A DNA stretch of 64,000 nt from positions 3,286,001 through 3,350,000 of the forward strand of contig JAPNXP010000005.1 in the NCBI GenBank assembly GCA_028753945.1, given 5' to 3'. Source of the stretch: Hexactinellida sp. DTS-2022. Taxonomy: Eukaryota > Porifera > Hexactinellida. The translations under genes were made by a program, and so were the position numbers. Numbering within the stretch: position 1 is the stretch's first letter; the number at the start of each line of letters is the position of its first letter. The notes below the pieces were generated by a model. It saw only the letters and a program-made list of their open reading frames with translations. It searched no databases and was not told the DNA's origin. Below are positions 43,084 through 55,241 of this stretch, piece by piece.

Positions 43084-43494
43084 GTAGTGGCCACAAGTGA
43101 CACTTCGGAGTTGTTACTTGTGACCATATTATTGATTATAAGTTAATTTCATTCGGGAACCTTAGCACCAAGTGCAAGTGACATATCAACATTTACTGTG
43201 AATATATTAATATAGTTCGTTAGTTTTTGCATGTACTCATGATTCTACTTAGAGACTTAGACAATGATTTAAACAAACTTCAATTATTACTGATTATTAT
43301 TGATTAAATACAGAAATACACCAAATTAAAAGAAACAGTGATCTGTAATGATTTATAAATATAGTTATTGGTAAATAGAGAGAGGGGAATAAATATTATA
43401 CAGTTTTATGAATAGACATTGAAATAAATTTCAAAAAATAATATTAAATCTGATTGACTGCATTTAAATATGAGATAATGTTATATCTCAACAA

Positions 43495-43595
43495 AGTAAA
43501 TAGAACTGGCGTAACATGACCCGAAATAATCCGGAATTCATCCTAATCCGACACATTTTTATCCTTTTATATCGGATTAAGCAGGTTCTACTGTA
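43495..43595. repeat. Solo pogo-like MITE end
   Basis: AATCCGGAATTC, CTAATCCGACAC and a right tip CAGGTTCTACTGTA. No left partner. Confidence 0.4.
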
Positions 43596-44121
43596 TTTTC
43601 GTTATTTAGTCAGGTTTATAATAAAAATGAGCATGCACTTTTCAGCATTTGTATAGTTAAAGTTCTCTCCATGCTGCTCCATGAAGTACCAGGTACTTAA
43701 TGATTTTTTTTTAAATGGGACCCACCACCTGGCTATGGCTTAACTATCTGTCGATTGACCCCCCCCTGCACCACATTGGGTTGGAATATACTAAAGAAAA
43801 TACTCACTATTTGCTCTAATTGCATTTTAGCAAATAAGATTCGAAATGTTAATTCTCAAATTGCTTCAGAAAGGGTAGATAGTCGGAAATGCAAAAAATT
43901 TAACTCTATATAGATGTAGAACGCCAATATATTATATTATTATATCACTTCCGTATTAGTTATCAACCTACGTATTATTTTGTCACTTGTTCATTAATAG
44001 TGTATACAAAGATGATACAATGGATTTACAATGTTATCTCATAGAGTTAGCATGCACTTCTATTTTGTCCATGGTGCAGTTTTCAATTGTCGTTTCCAGT
44101 CCTTATGTATAGTAGTTCATG

Positions 44122-44474
44122 GTACAACTATAGTATTGTACCAGATACACACTTTCTAAAGACGATTCTTGCTCTGATTGCTGCCAAGAGATAGAGAATC
44201 TAGCACAAACTTGCCCTGTGTGCCGCTCCACCATTAATTCAATTTTCAAGATATACAAATAATCATACTCCATACACGGGATACACATACGTACTTCATT
44301 TCCTTCGTATTTCTCTGATTCAATTTTCCTTGTTTAACATATGCATGTTAAAATAATCAATTTAATATAATCAATTTATTAAATACAAGTATGGACAATT
44401 GTTCCAAAATTACATACATTTAAAAAACAATCCTATATAATAAATATCAGTACATTCTCGGACAAGTGACAGTA
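44122..44474. other. Non-coding stretch
   Basis: No supported feature; a 61-codon minus-strand frame (44103-44288) is unsupported. Confidence 0.3.
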
Positions 44475-45203
44475 CAGGTATCCCTCTTTTACGCGGTAGA
44501 TGCGTTCCTTGAAAAGCCCGCGTAAAACGAAATCGCGTAAAAAAACGGTTCATTCTCATAGTAACACAGATTAAACCAATAGATGCGTTTCCAAATATTA
44601 TAAACATCGAATAAAATTTTAAATACCTAGTGTTTAAAACTAAAAAATCCAACATCCGGACCTCTCAGATAGCCAAGGTTTCCGTGTGTATGTTAATCCC
44701 ATGGGAATTCCCATAGGATTTCCAATATCGTTTTGAATGGAAATTATTTTTACCTATGGGAATCCTGATAGAAACCAACTTGTGAGAATACTTGGGAATT
44801 CCCACAAAAAGGGAATTGTGTTGTGAAGGGAATTAAAATTCCCTTCACACCGCAACCCTACACCTTCGGGTACCTCCCACAACCGGTATCTCTAGTGTGA
44901 ATAGTGAAGCAAATATGTATTCATTTGACCAATAATATATTTGGATGAACTTACTATACGACAAATACATATCCCTAACTATCTACTATCTCTAAATCAT
45001 CATTTTTGTTTTTTGGGAAATGTAGAACCGCTTTGTTACCACTAAATCTTAAAAATTATCGAAAATATCCATAAAAAAGAGAATTAATTGTATGAAAATC
45101 ATAGTTAAACCGCGTAAAACGAGTTGAGCATCGCGAAAAAAAAGTTTTGGTCATAAAAAATTGTTCCGCGTAAAACGAAAACGCGTAAAACGAGGTATTA
45201 CTG
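44475..45203. mobile_element. mariner/pogo-like MITE, GCGTAAAACG repeats, TA duplication
   Basis: Left end CAGGTATCCCTCTTTTACGC, right end inverse (GCGTAAAACGAGGTATTACTG), flanked by TA at 44473-44474 and 45204-45205. CGTAAAACGA or CGCGTAAAA recurs near both ends (44518, 44535, 45112, 45170, 45183). The middle (about 44690-44870) holds a palindromic CCCATGGGAATTCCC...GGGAATT block, probably a nested insertion. Confidence 0.85.
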
Positions 45204-45204
45204 T

Positions 45205-45400
45205 ATACTGAAAAACGATTCGGACAAGTGTCAACATACTGAAAAACGATTCGAACAAGTGACAACATACTGAAAGACGATTCGGACAAGTGACAACATA
45301 CTGAAAAACGATTCGGACAAGTGACGGTCCCACATTTTCGGACAAACGACAACAACAAAATTCGGACAAATGCAGCTTCCCCATGTATTTTGCATGTAAG
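45205..45400. repeat. 32-33-bp minisatellite, four to five copies
   Basis: Unit tactgaaaaacgattcggac followed by aagtgacaaca. Long minus-strand frames here are repeat artefacts. Confidence 0.9.
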
Positions 45401-45439
45401 ACTTGAAGTTATCCATGGTTAAATACCATTAAAAAGCTA

Positions 45440-45615
45440 TAGTTACGTAGGCTGTGATTCATGAATAATTTAATTATTCATGAATGATTTATTTCGAATA
45501 ATTTAGTTATCCAAGAATTATTCTATTGTTCAAGAATTATTCATTCGAATAATTCAATCATCAACGATAATTCATTTCGAGTAATTCAAATATTCAAGAT
45601 ATACATTTCGAGTAA
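45440..45615. repeat. AT-rich degenerate repeats (TTCGAATAATTCA type)
   Basis: Irregular repeats of AATTATTCATGAAT and TTTCGAATAATT. Similar sequence lies just beyond the other side of element E (47312-47390), and atatacatttcgagta is identical on both sides (45597-45612; 47313-47328). Confidence 0.7.
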
Positions 45616-45616
45616 T

Positions 45617-47311
45617 TCAATTACGTATTAAAGATAATAAAATAGTTATTTCACCATAAAAATGAATTTTTAGGAAAAGGATTGTAGATGGGTTAGGTCT
45701 GTGGCAAAGCCAACCGTTAGGGAGTTCAATTTGGCTCAATTTACTAATTATACAATCAAGAGTAGCAACAAAAAACTTAGCATCATTTTCTTTGTTGTCA
45801 ATGATACTTTCTATATACCCCGATTGCATCATCTGCTCTTCCTTATCAGCACGAGAAAGTCTTTGGGGTTTTACAATTATATCTGTCAGGTATTCTGGAC
45901 AATTTGGGAAAATACTTTGGGCTGCATATTTGTTCAAACTGATCTTTTTCCTGGGTACTTCCACCATTTTAATACCATCAAAAATTCATAGTTTCTCTCT
46001 GTGTCCTCATTCTTGAAGTGGATAATACAAACCTTTAGATAAAGAATAAATTATAAACTATAGATTTTTAGATTATATTGTTTGATAATCGTAGTAATAC
46101 TATATTATATATATTATTATCATAAATATAATTAATTAATTAAGTTCTAAAAATAAACGAGTATCAAGTTGTAGTCAAAACAAAAAGTGTTGAAGTAAAG
46201 AATTCGGAAGTCATAGGAAACTACAGCAGTGTCAATGAATTATATTGATAATCCTATGACATCGCAACTTCGATTATCTGAACTCTTTCTGAAGTGTAGA
46301 ATATTCATGTTTTGGTGGAAAACAAATATTTAGTTTGACAAAAATATGGGATTTATAAATTTCATCTTATAAAAATATACCGTAGCAGTAAATTTAAAAG
46401 TCGATCTTACCTTTAACTGTTTGTGCGTCTCGTAATCTTCTCTCGGCCTAGGTATAGCCCGGAACCATTTCTCACGAATATCCTCATCAATAGGGAAAGA
46501 GAAAACAGAAGTAAATCCACTCTCAGAATGATAATTAGATTTACAACCTGGCACCACACATGTCATGTTGAAAAGAAAATCGAATAACTATGATAAAGTG
46601 AAACAATGACTAAAAGTCGATGAAACGATGATTAATACAGTCGAAATCGGGGTTTTTTACCCCCAAAATGCACGACAAAAGGAGGCAAAAAAACCCAATA
46701 AGCAAAAAAAACCGATGGAAAACACATTAAGATATCACATTTTTGCACGACAAAAGGAGGCAAAAAAAACCCGTGGCAAAAAACCCCGATTTAGACTGTA
46801 GTAATAGAGAATACAAGTATGATCGATATTGTTGAAATTGTAGTAGATTTATAATTTATTTATAATTTCGTTATCTTATAATCAATTTTTTAAACAATAA
46901 TTATGGGTGGTTATAATGTGACAACTATTACACGTTTCTTTGGAATAATAAGTGTCTGTAATCAATAATAGCACGCTAACATGGACTATTTACATCAGCA
47001 AATATAATAGTGGTACCTGAAGATGATATAAGCTTATTAGAACATTAATTCGCTCATATTTACAGAGGATACACGATCAGTTTTAGATTTAAAATCCAGC
47101 TGCTCAATAATGCAAAATTTAATATTCGTCAAAAATCTTCCTAAGTAATTTTATGAGGTAGGAGGGTGTGAATTGAGTATAAATATATAAATCAAATCAG
47201 TAGACAAAGTTAAAATAGGCACGAAAATATATTTTGAAATTAGCTATACATCGCTGTCCATGGTCCATATTTTCAATGGACTATCATTGCCTTAGTATAT
47301 AGATTGCTATG
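45617..47311 (-). pseudogene. P-like element E: intron-bearing THAP transposase, 3' truncated
   Basis: ATG 46566: MTCVVPGCKSNYHSE, FTSVFSFPIDEDIREKWFRAIP; exon 1 ends LK at a GTAAGA donor (46409-46410). After a 378-bp intron (46033-46410) exon 2 starts VCIIHFKNED, completing C2CH at exactly the same position and phase as in copy C. IFPNCPEYLTDI and RLSRADKEEQ follow, then the frame decays and sequence stops near 45617. The element's 5' end is at 47311 (CATTGCCTTAGTATATAGAT then TGCTATG), the same terminal subfamily as C. A TA-flanked MITE (46638-46798) sits in its 5' leader. Confidence 0.85.
46638..46798. mobile_element. pogo-like MITE, TA duplication
   Basis: Ends CAGTCGAAATCGGGGTTTTT and inverse (AAAAACCCCGATTTAGACTG) with TA on both sides. 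GCACGACAAAAGGAGGCAAA occurs twice inside (46671 and 46745). Confidence 0.88.
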
Positions 47312-47969
47312 AATATACATTTCGAGTATCATGAATTATTCGCGAATTATTGAGGAATAATTCATGAATTATTAATTATTTATATATCAGTCAACTTAGG
47401 TTTTAACCAATTTGAAATTTTTTATGAAATCTAGGATAAAAAACTTTTTACTTCAGTCGAAAAGTGACCTTTTGATGATGATACACGCATTCCTAAGCTC
47501 TAAAATGGTCGCTACAACACAGTTAGAGGTAAAATTTACCTGAAATTTTCAATGCTGGTATACTTTATAGTGTACCATACAAAGAAACCCTAATCTCAAA
47601 ATCATTCTTGAGTATGGGGGGCCTTAATATTATTAAAACAACGTTGGCTAACAATAGATATTTGTCGTTTTTCAGAAATTGAATTTTCAAATTTTATGCA
47701 TAACTTTGTAACATTGTGTAAGGTGATGTATTTACCCAAGGCAATGACAATAACATTTTTCTATTCGTTCAACATTTTCGAATCGAATGTACACATTTAA
47801 ACCAGCATTTGGCTATGTCAAATTTTACTTATTATCGCATGGTTCCACACTGTGAGTCCGTGATACATAAATCAGATTTATCATCAGCGATGCTTCAATA
47901 TGAGGTTGACTATACTTAACTAGGATCTTATGGAAAATCATAGAGTTTAAATCCGGTATATATATGGCT
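47312..47969. other. AT-rich non-coding stretch
   Basis: Degenerate AATTATTCATGAATT repeats to 47390, then nothing supported. Confidence 0.3.
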
Positions 47970-47978
47970 AGTCCAACC

Positions 47979-49588
47979 GGGATACCGACATTTCGTTACA
48001 CGACATTTCGTTACACGACATTTCGTTACAGACATTTCGTTACACGACATTTCGTTACTGCGACATTTCGTTACACGACAGTTTGTTACACGACACTTCG
48101 CTACTAATTTGATTCGTCAATTTTGAAAAATATGATTAAAATCAATGGCACTTGATGCCATTGATTTTAATCATATTTTAGCTTCTAGAATGTTATTGAA
48201 TAAGGTCATGTTTACCTTTGTTGAAATTTAAGGACATACCTAATTTCCGGGACGGGACGGTATGGAACGGTACCATTCCTGAAAATCAAAGTACCTAAAT
48301 TACGGAACGGTACCATTCCGGGAAATTTAAGTACCTAAATTACGGAACAGGTTAGACCCCCAAGGTATTGGTTATTATAGACTTTGACAACATTTGATCT
48401 TGCATTCTGATATACTATTTTGTATTAAATTATCAAGATAAAATGAAACAAACCGATGTAAGCGCGTTTAGGGACCCAGGGACCGAAATAACTAACCTAT
48501 TGTGTTCTAGGGGTGCCCTAGATCGATAGCGATTTAGGGACCCGCGTTTTGCATAGATTAAGTATATTGTTATAGGTTTAATCAATCTATAGTTGATTTA
48601 TCCCAGCTCAAGTACATAAATTAGCAATTTAAATACCGGAACCCTATCTATAAATACATTACAGGAGTGGTATTAGTTTGACTTTCAATTTGGTAGTGAA
48701 CTCAGATTACATCAGTATGTAATGCGTACGTGCGTGAGAACATTTGGTAAAGGTGGTAGCTATACCACCTTGTCTATAGTATACACGTCCGACACGTGTC
48801 ACTTATACATACTTAGTGTTTAGGAACTTACATACGTTTTTAAATGATAGATAATAAAGAGAGTAAATAGAATACAAACTAAGGAAGATAGTTAGGTTTT
48901 CCAATTCCAGAGGTGCACTTAGCCTTAATTAATGATAACTCTCGTTGTAAAATGCACATTGTATCACTGCCCTCCTTCCTGAGTGCGACACTTAGTTAGT
49001 ATGACTAATAATATTGTAATATTTTATGGGGTCCTCTGCGCGGGTCCTGTGCGGGTGCCGCTCCCGCCCGAAAAATATTCAGATCCTTTGTCCCGCATGA
49101 ACCCGCGGGTTGTGGGTTCCGCGACCCGCATTAATTAATTAATTAATTAATCATTGTCCCGCGCAGTGGTCTAGTCCCTATCACTGGACTGATCCCTACT
49201 TAATTTTACAGGGTTGATAAAAATCATGATTTTTTTTTAAAATCAAAAAATCAGATTTTTTTTATTTAAATCAGAGTTTTGATTTTAATTGTTTTTTTGC
49301 AATCTATATCACATTGGCGTAAAGTATTTGGCTAATAGATTAATTAAATTGATAATGACTCATTATCAATGTATTTCTTTTCTTTTCGCAAAAAAACAAT
49401 AGACATAAAAAATCTGATTTAAATCAATGGCATCAAGTGTTTAAAATTGACGAATCAAATTAGTAGCTAAGTGTCGTGTAACAAACTGTCGTGTAACGAT
49501 ATGTCGCAGTAACGAAATGTCTGTAACGAAATGTCGTGTAACGAAATGTCGTGTAACGAAATGTCGTTTAACGAAATGTCGGTATCCC
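47979..49588. mobile_element. Non-autonomous MULE-like element, perfect 9-bp duplication
   Basis: 1610 bp. Inverted ends GGGATACCGACATTTCGTTA are followed on each side by a tandem array of about six TTACACGACATTTCG units (47983-48105; 49453-49585), continuing into TTGATTCGTCAATTTT. Flanks agtccaacc at 47970-47978 and 49589-49597 are identical; a 9-bp duplication and repeat-built ends point to the Mutator superfamily. The interior is non-coding, has a long hairpin at 48129-48177 and carries a nested GC-rich MITE. Confidence 0.9.
49028..49176. mobile_element. GC-rich MITE (ACCCGC family) nested in the MULE
   Basis: Diverged copy of the inner part of the 2930-3240 / 5972-6285 arms, with ends GGTCCTCTGCGCGGG and, inward from the right, GACCACTGCGCGGG. 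It includes a TTAA run at about 49131-49152. Confidence 0.65.
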
Positions 49589-49654
49589 AGTCCAACCATT
49601 GGAGAGGTCATTGTAAGACAATTTATCAATAATATTAGCAATTAATGAAATTGG

Positions 49655-49905
49655 AAACTTATTTGTTGTGGTAGCGCTCTTCTCTGCTAAGTATCACTGC
49701 TGTTTCAGTCAGGGTTATTTCTTTATGTTCTCTCGAGAATCTCCTAGATCTTTCTTTGGTGTCAGATAGGTAGCTGGGACACTTTGTGATTTGTGAGAAT
49801 GTATGGTATGGCAGACTTAGATACGGCATATTTTGTCGAGGTACATTAATATATCTTGTTGATCTTTGGATATCTTCCTCTTTAAAGTGGAGTATGCATA
49901 TCTAG
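49655..49905 (-). pseudogene. P-like THAP transposase fragment G
   Basis: Reads LHFKEEDIQRS (end of a THAP finger), then CPSYLSDTKERSRRFSREHKE, lining up with exon 2 of copies C and E (HFKEEF...CPSYL...RRISRDDRE). Exon 1 and the rest are missing. Confidence 0.7.
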
Positions 49906-50205
49906 AGTATGCAAAATACAGTGTAAGTGTAAGCTTCTCAATCAATTATTACTTAGACGGTTAACATTTCAATAGAAGTATTTGAAACGTTGTTTATAGG
50001 TAAAGGATATGTAAGGCTCGACCCACACCTTAATTAATAAGGCCTCGGATCCGCTGGAAACTGGCGGGGGCCATACACTTGTTATTTTGTTCTATTATAC
50101 TCTTCCCAATTATCTATTATTCAAGACAAAGTTTGACTCTCTAGCTCATATACTTTCCGAGATACATTGAGTTATGTGAATATGGAACTAAATGACATAT
50201 CAATT
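49906..50205. other. Non-coding stretch
   Basis: No supported feature. Confidence 0.3.
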
Positions 50206-51159
50206 ACCATAACATTAATGTTCTGAAAGTTGGGAAAGTGAAAGGTTTTCCGAATATCTTTCTGATTCAACCAGTTGTTTCGAATACTTTTCTAAATGTG
50301 CACAAAGTCAAAAGTTACATAGAGTTTTCATGTAATAATATCAGATGGCCTCCTCAATATGTTATTTTGCTTTAGAGGTATGGTGAGGATGTTTTTCTGT
50401 GAGGAAGAGCTAAGTTTCAGAGTAATCTCTGTAAATATCGTTTTAATTTGTCGAATATCAGTGATAGAGATAAGTGAGAGAGAAATGGACTCCCCATATA
50501 TATATCCGTTCACAGATAAAAAAGAATTTATATTTCAAGAGAAACGTCTGCACAAATATTATGATTTTCCAACTTAGTCAAAAAAATCTCACAGAATTAT
50601 CTGTTTGAATCCAAACTAACCAGTCAGTTGGGATTGTTATCAAAGCTAACTTATCTCATATTTCTTGTATACAACCAACACGAAACTTCTCCATTTCTGT
50701 ATTCTCTGATCTCAAGCTGAGTTTAGTTGCTTGGTTGAATAAATCTTCCTCTTTGGAGTCGCAAGATAACCGAGTTCGTTTGATTCTAATTGAAGGGGTA
50801 GAGGAATAATAAGACATCGTGAATTGAAGGGGTAGAGGAATAATAAGATATCGCAACCAGGAAGGAGAGAGGGGACAGCGCCAGGATTTAATTTGGATCT
50901 TCCTCGCGGGACCTCATAGGATGTGCCATCTTCTCTGGGTAGTTTCATTTAGTGGCTATCGTGTGAAAATATTGAATATCTTCCTTCGGAAATGCTTAGC
51001 ACACACATACACCATTTTGAGTTCAGAAATATCCTCACGATGGAGAGCACGTATCCAGGCATGTCGTAACTCAGGTGGACCATCTGGAAGTTTAAAAATT
51101 GGGACGCGCTCTTCTGGGGTATAATTACCCCTACAACCAGGGGCAGAACAGTTCGGCAT
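50206..51159 (-). pseudogene. P-like THAP transposase (copy F), internally deleted
   Basis: ATG 51159: MPNCSAPGCRGNY, FKLPDGPPELRHAWIRALHRED and VCAKHF form an intronless THAP finger almost identical to copy B. A duplicated 40-bp block (TTCAATTCACGATGTC-type, about 50785-50850) follows the finger region. From 50340 the sequence jumps to the part equal to 21927-22022 of B, so about 400 bp of the catalytic region is deleted; homology ends near 50206. Its 5' leader and terminal repeat are far upstream (54978-55241), separated by the Mutator insertion. Confidence 0.88.
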
Positions 51160-51179
51160 TGCGAAAAATTAAATAACGC

Positions 51180-54100
51180 TTTTACACTCCCTTCAGATCA
51201 GAAATTTCGATAAAAATATAATTTAAAAATAAATTTGCAAATCGTTTGATAATTACATAGAAGGAACCCTGGAATCATTTGCGTCTCATTTTATTTATTT
51301 TATGAACTTCCATGGCATCATTATATATTATATTTATTTGTACTTTTATTGATAAAAATATTTTACCTTTTCCCTAAAACTTTTTAGCTAATTTTTGTTA
51401 GACAATTATTTAGATTAGGAATATCATTTTGTGTTGGCCTTGATAGTCTTGTAGACAGTTATATTATCATTTAGTTATAATGCATCATCATGGATACAGC
51501 TTTCCTTAGTTACGCTGTATGGTGTTGAAGAATTTCTTTTCCAAGTGATATCGCACTAATGCATTCTAAAACTGCTCTAAAATATGTCGATTAGTGTGTT
51601 ATTTGAAAACATGGAAACTGTATCATAACAACAAATTATTGAAAAGGTATTCACTAATTGTTTATTGAGGTATGTTTGTAATTGTAGTTGCTAAATGGAG
51701 AAATTTTAGAATTTTATTTTGATTCATAGGAATTCAATTCGTTTTGATATCACATTGCATTCCAATTATAAACTTTGTTGCATAAATCTATTTTTGTTTC
51801 TATGTAACTTGAAACATTATATCTAACAACAACATTTGCATTGTGTCAAATTGGAATGTATGATTATATTCAATGAGATATTTTATGCCACATCAGATAT
51901 GGCAATTAGATACGATGTGGCTTTAGATACGAATACCTAGTTTCAGATGCATTGCTAAGATCTTTATTATAGAATTGAGTAATTATAAATAATGATAACA
52001 ATAATAATAACTAATATTTTACAACTTATAATTTCTATCTAGCGTATATTATTTGTTTGTAGCGACTCAAATGTCTGATCAAGGTCATCATTTTATATAT
52101 TCAGATCTACCTGAAATCCTTGTACCTCCAGAGTTACAACCGTCCTCAGCTTCTGCTACGGAGTCTGAAACAGAAGTATCACTCTCTAGGCCCTCCACTC
52201 CCAGTGCTCCTATCACACCAGGGACTCCAGTCTCCCTGATTGCCGCTTCAGTGTCTTCCTTCTTTTTTTCCGATACTGATTCGGCAACTCCCAGCCAGTC
52301 TCCTAGCGCAAAACGTGGCAGAAAGATTCACCTTGGATGTTTCTCAAAGGCACACAAACGCCGTGCTCTATTTGTAACTCCGTCCAAGGTCAAGCGTTCC
52401 TCGATTCTTAGATCGGAACTATTGAAAGGAACTGACCACCCTTCGGCGCCTTCAACATTTTTGGTAAATCTAAAGGAAGGAGAAAAGTTTCAGGCCAAAC
52501 ACCTCTTAGTCCCTCAAGGATATCAAGTCATGAATCTTGAAATTTTAGATATGGTGTTCCAGATGCTGAGTTGTACTGACCCTTCATGCCCTGGATCACT
52601 ACGCCTGCATAAATTCCCTCACTCCGATGGTCTACAATCGAGATTTGTTCTGCATTGCTCTCGGTGTCACGTTGTAGTTGCGAATTTCTCCAGTTCACTC
52701 CACTTGAACGAACGACCGAGAGAAGCTGTCAATAGCATAGTCAAAGCAACTTATCGTACCAGTGAAGTAAACGTTTGTTGTATGCTTGCTGTACACTCTA
52801 CCTCCCTAAGTTGGCAAGACTTTCGTCTCACTTGCGCTCTGCTGGGCCTACAAGTCCCTGGGAGGAACATGCGTCAAGGCACATTGGACAAATTGATAGC
52901 GACCACGTGCAAAGTGTTCCAAGACACTATGAAAATTGCATTCCGCGAGGTCGCTAAACATATTGATACCGTCCCGTCTAAGATTCATGGAGCAGCCCGA
53001 TGCCATGTTAGTTTTGACGCCTCCTGGCACCGTCGAGGTCATTATATTAACCAGGGCTTTGGTGCTGTTATTGACTCTAATAGCGGTAAGGTCCTGGATT
53101 ACGATCTCTTGCAAAGAACTACAAGAAATGTTTAGCCTGGCCAGAGGAGAGGAAAACCCTGAGCCGGAAGAATACTCCACTTTCTCTGCGGAAAACGGAG
53201 CTGTATGTACAGCCAATTTCATGGGAACGAGGCAAGCGATGGAGGGAGCCATAGCCATCAAGTTATGGAAACGATCTGTCTCCAAGAATCAGCTTGTAGA
53301 CAGTACATATATAGGCGACGGCGATTCCTCTTCTTATAAGAGGCTCGTGGAGTCTGATCCGTATGAGGCATAGAGACCGTCCGCAAGGAGGAATGTTTGG
53401 GCCACGTCCAGAAAAGGCTGAAGAAACATCTGAAGAAAGCCTCCCCTACGTCACTTGCTGTTTCCAATACCAAGGTTGAGAGAGTTGGTCACCTATATGC
53501 CCTAGTAGTCGTTCGTAACAGTGGAAAATCGGCGGCTACGATTCAACAAGCACTTTCAACCTTATAGACCATTTTGGGGAAGAGCATTCAAACTGTCCCT
53601 CCACCACCGATTCATGGTGCTATTTCGCCCGAGCTCAGGCGGAAAGAAACCTCGATTCCTCCTCGTCTCTTCCCCCGCTACAAACGCCGTACCCACTGTT
53701 CCTGAAATCAAGCGTTGCAGGGAAGTGTTCGGTACTTTCGCCTCTATAGCCATGTGCTCCTCTTTAGGAATGGGTAAGACTCAGAATTCAAATGAGTCTC
53801 TCCACTCGGTTGTGTGGCACAATTCCCCGAAGGGAAAGTATGCAGGACAAAAGTCCATTCTTAGTAGCACAGCAGTGGCCGTTAGCACATTCAATGAGGG
53901 GAGTCAATCCTTGGCTGCCGTACTGAAGGAGTACGGAATCTCCCCATCCCATTCTACTTTAGTTCACCTTGCGGAGATGGACATGTACCGCAACTTCGCT
54001 AAAGAAAGGGCGATCCTCGCCACAATAAAAAGGAGGAGACGCTACTTGACTGTCCGTGCCTCGGCCGCTGAATCTTCAAGGAGGCGGCGAGAGAAGGCCG

Positions 54101-54977
54101 CTCCAAATACACTTCCGGGAAGTTCGGCGCCGAGGTAAGTGAAGACGACTCAAGCGACGAAGACGAGGAAGGAAAATGCGCCATGTGCGATCTGAGGAAT
54201 TGGCCAATTGGTCGTCGGCGCAAAGTTGACTTGTGGATTGGGTGTGACGCTTGCGGCCGATGGTTCCATGACCGTTGCGTTGGGATAAAGAAGGTGTCCG
54301 ATTGAACGGAGAACGACTACTTCTGCAAGGACTGTGAGGAGCAATAACATGTCCAGAATCCATTGTATTTGTATGTCTAACTCTAATTGTTTTGTATGAT
54401 AGAGAGAAATTATAGTGATCTCCCTTTGAAATGTTTTTTCTCATAGTCTTTATTTGGGAAATCAGAAATTTTAAAAAACTAATTTGAGTACTTCATCGAT
54501 TCAACTAAGCTAAAAATTATTCTAGGTAAGTAAAGTAACGTAACTTATAATAACACCATTGCTATCATCTAATTTATATAGTAATTTCAAAGTAGCAAGG
54601 GTATTTGTACCAAAAATTGGGAGAAAATCGGTTATTCCTGAGAAGAAGACCGATATATCAATTTCCTATGGAATCAGAGACTGATAGAAGCGAGATTGCT
54701 CGCTACGCGTAATTGCTATAGTACAATTATAACTTTTATAAGCATACAAGAACTTGCGCCTACTTGAGTGTTCTTGAAGAATTCGACATGTATAGTATTA
54801 TTGTCTATGGAAGCCAAAAATAGAATTTCAAAAAGTTGAGGCGAGTTATATATCGTAATTGAGAACTGAAATCAATAAAAGGATAGATTTATATATACAG
54901 AGGAATGGTCAATTTGATAGCGAGCTATATAAAGCCAATAAAAAGATTCAATAGAATCTCCCATACATAAGGTGGTG
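51180..54977 (+). mobile_element. Mutator-superfamily element inserted in the leader of P-like F
   Basis: Limits come from comparing the leader of element F with that of B (20534-20766): F sequence stops at about 51175 and resumes at about 54978. Near-terminal sequences TTTTACACTCCCTTCAG and, inward from the right, TTCTACACCACCTTATG agree at 12 of 17 positions and may be decayed inverted repeats. The junctions both carry an ataac-like word, a possible remnant of the target duplication. The gene at 52071-54346 fills the centre. Confidence 0.75.
52071..54346 (+). pseudogene. Mutator-like transposase with C-terminal PHD finger
   Basis: A 355-codon intact N-terminal frame (52071-53135) has a Ser/Pro-rich start, a basic stretch, a CTDPSCPGSLRLH...LHCSRCHVVVANFSS zinc-binding module (52570-52700) and the catalytic-region motif HVSFDASWHRRGHYINQGFGAVI (53006-53075), typical of the Mutator-like transposase domain common in invertebrates. 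After a frameshift at about 53100 it continues SKNQLVDSTYIGDGDSSSYK (53280-53340); further shifts give CLGHVQKRLKKHLKK, DSWCYFARAQAERN (about 53605) and MGKTQNSNESLHSVVWHNSPKGK (53770-53840). A final frame (54139-54346) is an acidic stretch followed by a PHD finger: CAMC, CDAC, FHDRC, FCKDC (Cys4-His-Cys3), with one stop inside. Four or more disruptions make it a pseudogene. Confidence 0.88.
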
Positions 54978-55241
54978 TAGAATATATAACTATTAAAAAG
55001 AAATCAAAGTCAAATATATTACTAGGAAGTGCTTAAAATATCGGTGGAAGGAGAATTGTATTAATTAATTGCTAAAAATTAACAAAAATCAGTAACAAGT
55101 TGATCCAACTATTTTTAAAATATTTCTAATTGTACAGAGATAAATGTAAATATCTATGGGTCAATAATAATATCGTACACTACTTCATCCTTGGTGCAAA
55201 ATATCAGCTTTGATGGTAGGCCTTATATAGAGTAGGCTATG
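54978..55241 (-). repeat. 5' leader and terminal repeat of P-like element F
   Basis: Reverse complement of 20534-20740 plus the terminal 50 bp that B lacks (GGCCTTATATAGAGTAGGCT, ending ATG at 55241). It shows what the missing tip of B looked like. Confidence 0.9.

Larger units (their letters stand above)
40216..44121 (+). mobile_element. P-like (THAP) element D, full length
   Basis: A 3.9-kb element bounded by inverted repeats of about 70 bp: CATGAACTACTATACATAAG, then GACTGGAAACGACAATTG and CCATGGACAAAAT, mirrored at 44055-44121. Perfect 7-bp duplications gtacaac flank it (40209-40215; 44122-44128). It contains the gene at 40566-42770 and, in its 3' half, a small MITE and non-coding DNA. 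Its termini form a third subfamily beside those of A/B/F and C/E. Confidence 0.92.

Noticed and set aside
45056-45416. Overlapping 61-100-codon frames rich in LVRIVFQY
   Set aside because: Direct product of the 33-bp minisatellite.
52848-53285. 145-codon minus-strand frame
   Set aside because: Shadow of the Mutator transposase, which has clear family motifs on the plus strand.
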